From: JAVBMJ01 sp031551275
Lineage (GTDB): Bacteria > Bacteroidota > Bacteroidia > Bacteroidales > Rikenellaceae
Assembly (NCBI GenBank): GCA_031551275.1
Contig: JAVBNX010000004.1
Span: 1 to 64,000, forward strand
DNA length: 64,000 bases
Reading direction: 5' to 3'
Each line of letters opens with the position of its first letter. The first letter of the stretch is position 1. The notes under the pieces were generated by a model. It was given only the letters and a program-made list of their open reading frames with translations, was not told the DNA's origin and ran no database searches. Position numbers and translations under genes: made by a program. This document shows, piece after piece, positions 60,355 through 64,000 of this stretch.

Positions 60355-62694
60355 CTATTTGATGATTTTTTTTGCCATGGTCAATACGTTGTTGCCGTTC
60401 ACGCGCTGGTACTCGACCTCGTTCATGATCTGCTTGACCAAAAAGATGCCCAGGCCCCCGATGGGGCGCTCCTCGGCGGAGAGGGTAATGTCGGGGTCGC
60501 CTTTCAGTGTGGGGTCGAACTCGGCGCCGCTGTCGGTGATCGAGAAGACAAGGTTGTCGTCGCTGCGCCAGGCGGCGATCTCGATCGGCTTGGTCTCGGG
60601 CAGGTCCTTGTAGGAGTAGAGGATCACGTTGGATATGGTCTCCTCCAGCACCAGGTTGAGGTTCATTACCAGGGCCGGGGAGAGGCTCATCTGCTCGCCG
60701 ATCTGCTCGACGAATTCGGCCACCTTGTTCAACTCTTCGATCTTGTTGTGGATCGTCAGGGTTTGTCTGTCCATTTCGCGGTTTTTATCGTACTCGATTA
60801 CCAACAGGGTAATGTCGTCGGAGGGCTCGTTCTCTTTGACGTGGAGCTCGATGTCGGACAGCAGGGTCTCGATCATCCTGCGCGGCGGGGCCTGCGGGTT
60901 GCGGCGGACCATATCCAGGAGGCGCTCCTCGCCGTAGAGCACTTTTTCCGCGCTCTCGGCCTCGGTCACGCCGTCGGTGTAGAGCACCAGCGTGCTCGAA
61001 TCGGGCAGGGCGGTTTGCTGTTCCTTGTAAGGAAAACCCTCCATGACCCCGACGGGGATGTTGGGGACCACGTCGAGCCATTGGGCGCGGCCGTCGGGCG
61101 AGACGATCACGGGCGGGTTGTGGCCCGCGTTGCAGTACTTCATTTCGCCCGTGTTGAGGTCCAGCACGCCGATCAGCAGCGTGACGAACATGTTCGAGTC
61201 GTTGTTCTCGGAGATCGAGGCGTTCAAAGAGGTCATAACGGCCGCCGGAGTGCCCGCGCTGACCGCCACCGAGCGGAACAAACTGCGCGTGACGGCCATG
61301 AACAGTGAGGCCGGGACGCCCTTGCCCGAGACGTCCCCGATGGCGAAGTAGAGGTTGTCGCCCTCCATAAAGAAGTCGTACAGATCGCCGCCCACCTCCT
61401 TGGCGGGGTTGAGAACGGCGTACAGGTCGATCTCGCGGCGCGAGGGGAAGGGCGGGAAGATCTTGGGGATCATCCCCATCTGGATGTCGCGCGCGATGCG
61501 CAGTTCGCTCTCGATCTTCTCCTTGACCGAGGTGGTCTGCTGCAGGTCGGCGATGTAGTTGGTCAACTCGGACTGCATGTAGGAGAAGGAGTCCCTGAGC
61601 TCCATCATCTCGTCCTGCGACTTGATGACGGGGAGTTGGGCCTGGAAATCCCCGCGGGCGATCTTGCGCGCCGAGGCGGCGAACTTCTTCAGCGGACGGG
61701 TCAGGTTGCTGATCGTGCGCGAGCTGATCAGGAACAAAGCGATTAGGCCGAAGCCCACGATCAGGATCAATATCAAATTGATGCGGTGCAGCTCGCCGAA
61801 GACCTCATCGGCGGGGAGCACGATCCCGACCGACCAGTTGGTGTGGGGCACGGGGGCGTAGAAAGCGTAGGACTTGATCCCGTCGTTGTCGAAGGTGAGC
61901 ATGCCCTGGTTGCCCGCGGTCATCTCCTCGCCGATAAGCCGGACCTGGGGGTCGGTCATCTCTTTGGAGACCCCGAAGATGGTCTGGTTGAGGATGCGCT
62001 CGCGCATGTAGTGGGCGATGTAGGTCCCGTCCTTGCCCAGCATGAAGGTATAGGAGTTGTCGCTGCGCTTCATGCCGTTGATCAGATCGGTCAGCCACTC
62101 CAACGAGATGTCCGAGGTGAAGATGCCGATCATCTTCTTGTCCCGGTCGTAGATCGGGGCCGAGTAGGTGCACATGATCATCTCGCCGCCCCCCTCGTCG
62201 TAGTAAGGCTCGCTCCAGCATGGGCGGCCCAGGGTCTTGGGCTGCTCGTACCACTCCCAGGTAAAGTAGTCGTACTCCTTGTTGCCCAACTGCTTGCTGA
62301 AGATGTTATCCCCATCGCGGTAGGAGTAGGGGGAGAACCAGTAGCCCTTCTCTTTGAAGTAGTCAGGCTCGAAGGCGATCGCGCTGCCGTAGATGTCGGG
62401 GTTGTTTTTGACCACGTTGCGCGTGACGTTGTACATCGAGTCGGGGACGATCCTGCCGCTGGCCACCACCCAGTTCAGGTTGTCGGGCACGGCCTCCACC
62501 CGGCGCAGGACCTTCTCGATGCGCAGGTTGATGATCTGGAGCGTGTTTTCCGCCTCGGTGCGGGCGTCACGCTCGATGGTGCTACCCGAGAAGTGGTAGA
62601 AGATCGAGAAGGCCACCACGAAGATCGCGGCGGTAAACAGCAGGATAAAGAAACTCAGGCGGGCCGAGAACGATTGGCGCAGTTTTTTGAACAT
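60355..62694 (-). CDS. Sensor with Cache-like domain, HAMP, SpoIIE (RsbU-type) phosphatase and C-terminal RsbW-like kinase
   Basis: A 779-residue membrane receptor. Transmembrane helix 13-35 and a second near 305-325 enclose a dCache-like sensor domain (EWYEQPK...RPCWSEPYYDEGGG, SDISLEWLTDL). A HAMP domain follows (SRTISNLTRPLKKFAASAR), then the SpoIIE phosphatase with NPAKEVGGDLYDFF, GDVSGKGVPASL, LYTDGVTEAES and DDITLLVIE metal-binding Asp motifs. A full GHKL domain (641-779) carries N-box LVLEETISNVI (Asn689), ITDSGAEFDP and GGLGIFLVKQ. One protein thus holds both opposing activities acting on STAS proteins. The phosphatase and ATPase look intact. Its stop is eight bases before the STAS gene. 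Confidence 0.9.
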   Translation of the reverse strand: MFKKLRQSFSARLSFFILLFTAAIFVVAFSIFYHFSGSTIERDARTEAENTLQIINLRIEKVLRRVEAVPDNLNWVVASGRIVPDSMYNVTRNVVKNNPDIYGSAIAFEPDYFKEKGYWFSPYSYRDGDNIFSKQLGNKEYDYFTWEWYEQPKTLGRPCWSEPYYDEGGGEMIMCTYSAPIYDRDKKMIGIFTSDISLEWLTDLINGMKRSDNSYTFMLGKDGTYIAHYMRERILNQTIFGVSKEMTDPQVRLIGEEMTAGNQGMLTFDNDGIKSYAFYAPVPHTNWSVGIVLPADEVFGELHRINLILILIVGFGLIALFLISSRTISNLTRPLKKFAASARKIARGDFQAQLPVIKSQDEMMELRDSFSYMQSELTNYIADLQQTTSVKEKIESELRIARDIQMGMIPKIFPPFPSRREIDLYAVLNPAKEVGGDLYDFFMEGDNLYFAIGDVSGKGVPASLFMAVTRSLFRSVAVSAGTPAAVMTSLNASISENNDSNMFVTLLIGVLDLNTGEMKYCNAGHNPPVIVSPDGRAQWLDVVPNIPVGVMEGFPYKEQQTALPDSSTLVLYTDGVTEAESAEKVLYGEERLLDMVRRNPQAPPRRMIETLLSDIELHVKENEPSDDITLLVIEYDKNREMDRQTLTIHNKIEELNKVAEFVEQIGEQMSLSPALVMNLNLVLEETISNVILYSYKDLPETKPIEIAAWRSDDNLVFSITDSGAEFDPTLKGDPDITLSAEERPIGGLGIFLVKQIMNEVEYQRVNGNNVLTMAKKIIK

Positions 62695-62722
62695 CGTAGG
62701 TGAACGTGTTTTGGGTGAGGTG

Positions 62723-63805
62723 TCAGGCTTGTTTCAGGGTGGCCGAAAGGCGGGTCTTACCGTCGGTAAGCGTCTCCTGCAAACCGTTGGTCAGGCCGTT
62801 GATGATCGCGAGGCTCAGCATATCGGGCTCGGGGTCGCCGTTGAGTACGCTCCCGGCCGCGGCAGGCAGGTTGATGTCCAGGGAGACCTCGCCCGTCTTC
62901 TCGGAGAACTCCAGCGAGAGGTCGGCGCCGCCCTGCAAGGGGACGATCTGCAAACACTCCTCCAACAGCAGCAAGGTGTTGTGCAGGGTCTTGGCCCCCA
63001 GGAAATGCTTGCCGCAGAACGCTTCGACCTCGGCGTTGAGCGCGTAGAGGTCGTAGTCGGCGCTGTTGATGCGGTAGTGGAGGTTGCGGATGCGGTTGAT
63101 GAAGATGCGGGTCTTCTCCTTTTGCGGATTGTCGAAGATCTGGGCCGGGGGGCCTTCCTCATAAATTACCCCTTCGTCCATGTAGAAGATGCGGGTGCTC
63201 ACGTCCCGCGCGAAGCTCATCTCGTGGGTAACGATCGCCATGGTCATGCCCTGGCGCGCCAACGAGCGGATCACGGCCAGAACCTCGCTGACCATCGTGG
63301 GGTCGAGGGCCGAGGTGGGCTCGTCGAAGAGGATGATCTCCGGCTCCATCGACAAACAGCGCGCGATGGCGACCCGTTGCTTCTGGCCGCCGGAGAGCTG
63401 GCGGGGGTAGGCGTCGGCCTTCTCGGCCAGGCCCACCGTTTTGAGCAGCTCGCGCCCCTTGGCCTGCGCTTCGGCCTTGCTCATGCCGCGCAGTTTGACC
63501 GGGCCGATGCACAAATTATCCAGCACGGTCAGGTGCTCGAACAGGTTGAACGACTGGAAGACCATGCCCATCTTCTGGCGCAGGCGGGGCACGTCGGCGC
63601 CCTTGGCCAGGATGTCCTGCTCGTCGATGAAGATGCCGCCGCCCGTGGGGTTGTCCAGCAGGTTCAAACAGCGCAGGAAGGTGCTTTTGCCCGTCCCCGA
63701 GGGGCCGATGATGGAGATTACCTCGCCCTTCTGGATGGTCGCGTTCACGTCGCGCAGGACCTTCAGGTCCCCGTAACTCTTTTGAAGATGCTCTACCCGT
63801 ATCAT
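62723..63805 (-). CDS. Amino-acid-type ABC transporter ATPase with degenerate GHKL-like C-terminal domain
   Basis: A 360-residue ABC ATPase of the GlnQ type: Walker A GPSGTGKST near residue 35, Q-loop VFQSFNLF, signature LSGGQKQRVAIA near 138 and Walker B IILFDEPTSALD near 158. Residues ~240-360 form an extra domain not found in ordinary GlnQ. It aligns with the RsbW-like domain of the adjacent protein (LLLLEECLQIV versus LVLEETISNVI), but the catalytic Asn is Ile287 and the DxG of the G1 box is replaced by LPA, so it appears inactive as a kinase. The gene overlaps the permease gene by four bases. It is probably a regulatory domain binding a STAS protein (inference). Confidence 0.85.
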   Translation of the reverse strand: MIRVEHLQKSYGDLKVLRDVNATIQKGEVISIIGPSGTGKSTFLRCLNLLDNPTGGGIFIDEQDILAKGADVPRLRQKMGMVFQSFNLFEHLTVLDNLCIGPVKLRGMSKAEAQAKGRELLKTVGLAEKADAYPRQLSGGQKQRVAIARCLSMEPEIILFDEPTSALDPTMVSEVLAVIRSLARQGMTMAIVTHEMSFARDVSTRIFYMDEGVIYEEGPPAQIFDNPQKEKTRIFINRIRNLHYRINSADYDLYALNAEVEAFCGKHFLGAKTLHNTLLLLEECLQIVPLQGGADLSLEFSEKTGEVSLDINLPAAAGSVLNGDPEPDMLSLAIINGLTNGLQETLTDGKTRLSATLKQA

Positions 63806-64000
63806 TTGGATGAGGAGATTTTTTGGTTCAACTTATCGAGTCCGAAGCCCATCAGCCAGGCCAGCAGGAAGTAGATCACAGCCACGAGGATCAGCGGGAA
63901 GAAGGCGTCGAAGGTCCGCGAGCGGATGATGTCCGAGGCTTTGGTCAAATCCACCACGGCGATGTAGCCCACCACGGAGGTCATCTTCAAAAGCGAGATC
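63802..64000 (-). CDS. ABC transporter permease, C-terminal part (cut by window edge)
   Basis: The last ~65 residues of a HisM/GlnP-type amino-acid ABC permease, open to the right edge: ISLLKMTSVVGYIAVVDLTKAS is the EAA-loop-proximal segment, followed by the last transmembrane helix (FFPLILVAVIYFLLAWLMGFGL) and a short basic tail. The stop overlaps the ATPase start (ATGA). A substrate-binding protein gene or fused domain is expected upstream, outside the window. Confidence 0.85.
   Translation of the reverse strand, partial: ISLLKMTSVVGYIAVVDLTKASDIIRSRTFDAFFPLILVAVIYFLLAWLMGFGLDKLNQKISSSK

Overview
The window reads as chromosome of a GC-rich gut Bacteroidota, probably Bacteroidales and possibly Alistipes/Rikenellaceae-like. 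The evidence is a recurrent promoter of the Bacteroidetes type (TTTG-like -33 box, TAnnTTTG -7 box), lipobox-bearing surface proteins, a SusC-type plug domain, DUF4919/DUF3575/DUF5119 families, type V (FimA/Mfa-like) fimbrillins and amino-sugar/uronate glycosidases. The genus is inferred from composition and gene families; no rRNA is present.

Layout. 1-4.7 kb: end of a WYL regulator, GH88 lipoprotein, membrane protein plus winged-helix regulator, B12-type radical SAM protein and ferritin. 4.7-5.1 kb: two terminators, a decayed radical SAM fragment and a duplicated promoter. 5.1-16.5 kb: a DUF2339/DUF3999 membrane pair, GH20, a beta-propeller, DUF4919, a GH123-like glycosidase and a WG-repeat lipoprotein. 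16.5-25.3 kb (minus strand): a four-gene operon led by a 2015-residue alpha-2-macroglobulin that carries an internal carboxypeptidase-regulatory-like domain and SusC-type TonB plug but no beta-barrel.

25.4-37.5 kb: a 12-kb island in a tRNA-Asn gene. The 3' end of the tRNA is repeated at the left end (42 bp identical, 45 of 46 bp overall), followed by an N-terminally short tyrosine recombinase. The cargo is an eight-gene type V fimbria operon, from an outer-membrane DUF3575 protein and a DUF5119 protein through several fimbrillins to a glycine-rich putative tip protein.

37.6-44.4 kb: divergent bioD and bioB; bioB leads an operon with a DUF1573 protein and an NfnAB-type electron-transfer pair, followed by a lipoprotein and a cupin. 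44.4-59.2 kb: AlbA_2 protein, AddB-like nuclease, DUF2807 protein and AddA-like helicase-nuclease (a double-strand-break repair pair), XRE regulator, Pif1-like helicase with HRDC, thioesterase, Cys-rich copper-binding-type protein, GNAT, DUF486, MutY and a cupin lipoprotein. Several repair genes have -7 boxes only 4-6 bases from the start codon.

59.2-64 kb (minus strand): permease, ABC ATPase, RsbU/RsbW-type fusion, STAS protein and SDR in one apparent operon. The ABC ATPase carries a C-terminal domain that resembles a degenerate RsbW-like GHKL fold. This suggests a partner-switching circuit tied to an amino-acid-type transporter, and with the macroglobulin/plug chimera and the fimbria island it is the main candidate for undescribed biology.
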